Made by a program: the position numbers and the translations under genes. A stretch of 5,395 bases of DNA from Gammaproteobacteria bacterium (lineage in GTDB: Bacteria > Pseudomonadota > Gammaproteobacteria > Chromatiales > Chromatiaceae), in the NCBI GenBank assembly GCA_019136395.1, contig JAGVUH010000212.1, positions 1 through 5,395 on the forward strand, given 5' to 3'. Below, piece by piece: positions 5,184 to 5,395 of this stretch (its first letter is position 1; each line of letters begins with the position of its first letter). The notes below the pieces were generated by a model that saw only the letters and a program-made list of their open reading frames with translations, did not search any database and was not told the origin of the DNA.

Positions 5184-5395
5184 ATGACCGCCGCGACCTG
5201 CCCGTCGAACCCCGCCGTGCCGAACCCGACCACCCAAGCGCTGGACGCCCCGGCACCGGGTCCCCACGACCAGCCCCAGACCATGTGCCCGGCCTTCGGC
5301 GCGCTGCGGGTGGGTCTGCGCATGCGGCGCACGGCCACGGTGCTGTGTGGCTCCGCCTGCTGCGTCTATGGCCTCAGCTTCACCGGCCACTTCTA
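5184..5395 (+). CDS. bchY: BchY, chlorophyllide a reductase subunit Y, N-terminal part
   Basis: One of the two NifDK-like catalytic subunits of chlorophyllide a oxidoreductase, working with BchZ and receiving electrons from BchX. The window ends after 70 codons of a protein usually near 500 residues. After a variable proline-rich leader (about 33 residues) comes the BchY signature MCPAFGALRVGLRMRRTATV (34-53) and then LCGSACCVYGLSFTGHFY. C35 and one of C59/C60 are probable [4Fe-4S] ligands by analogy with the NifDK/BchNB fold. The ATG at 5184 starts 23 bp after the bchX stop. Nearby GTGs (5161, 5173) are in other frames. The ribosome binding site is weak, so coupling to bchX is likely. If bchX is truly shifted, its alternative stop (5164) still lies before this start, so bchY translation need not be disturbed. 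Confidence 0.95.
   Translation, partial: MTAATCPSNPAVPNPTTQALDAPAPGPHDQPQTMCPAFGALRVGLRMRRTATVLCGSACCVYGLSFTGHF

Noticed and set aside
1..5395. New defence system, mobile element, CRISPR or RNA gene
   Set aside because: All coding space is explained by crtD, crtE, crtF, bchC, bchX and bchY. No repeats, transposase motifs, tRNA-like or rRNA-like sequence were seen.

Overview
This is a piece of a purple-bacterial photosynthesis gene cluster. It runs crtD (left-facing, cut by the left edge), crtE, crtF, bchC, bchX and bchY (right-facing, cut by the right edge). The order matches the classical crtCD / crtEF-bchCXYZ-puf arrangement known from anoxygenic phototrophic Proteobacteria. Base composition is very GC-rich in the genes, which also explains the many long shadow frames on both strands. 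A purple phototroph is nearly certain. A purple sulfur bacterium (Chromatiaceae-like gammaproteobacterium) is my best guess at lineage, but it is only an impression from protein wording.

Layout: 1-800 holds the N-terminal half of CrtD on the minus strand. 801-923 is a compact divergent control region with two PpsR/CrtJ-type palindromes and a plausible promoter for each direction. 924-1793 is crtE. 1794-1963 is a 170-bp gap with lower-GC stretches, no PpsR palindrome, small hairpins and two tiny ORFs that chain crtE to crtF through ATGA overlaps. 1964-3091 is crtF. 3092-3191 is a second control region with another pair of PpsR-type palindromes and a bchC promoter. 3192-4136 is bchC, whose stop overlaps the bchX start. 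4133-5160 is bchX, interrupted by a frameshift near 4847. 5184-5395 is the start of bchY.

How the genes work together: CrtE makes geranylgeranyl diphosphate, which feeds carotenoids and the bacteriochlorophyll tail. CrtD and CrtF are late steps of the spheroidene/spirilloxanthin pathway (3,4-desaturation and 1-O-methylation). BchX is the reductase component and BchY (with BchZ, presumably beyond the window) the catalytic component of chlorophyllide a reductase. BchC oxidises the 3-hydroxyethyl group to the 3-acetyl group of bacteriochlorophyllide a. The two operator pairs suggest aerobic or redox repression of both carotenoid and bacteriochlorophyll genes.

I do not see a new biological system here; the genes are well-known families. 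The points worth a second look are the frameshift in bchX, the identical geometry of the two operator pairs, and the chain of tiny overlapping ORFs in front of crtF. No tRNA, rRNA, CRISPR array, insertion sequence or clear intrinsic terminator was seen.
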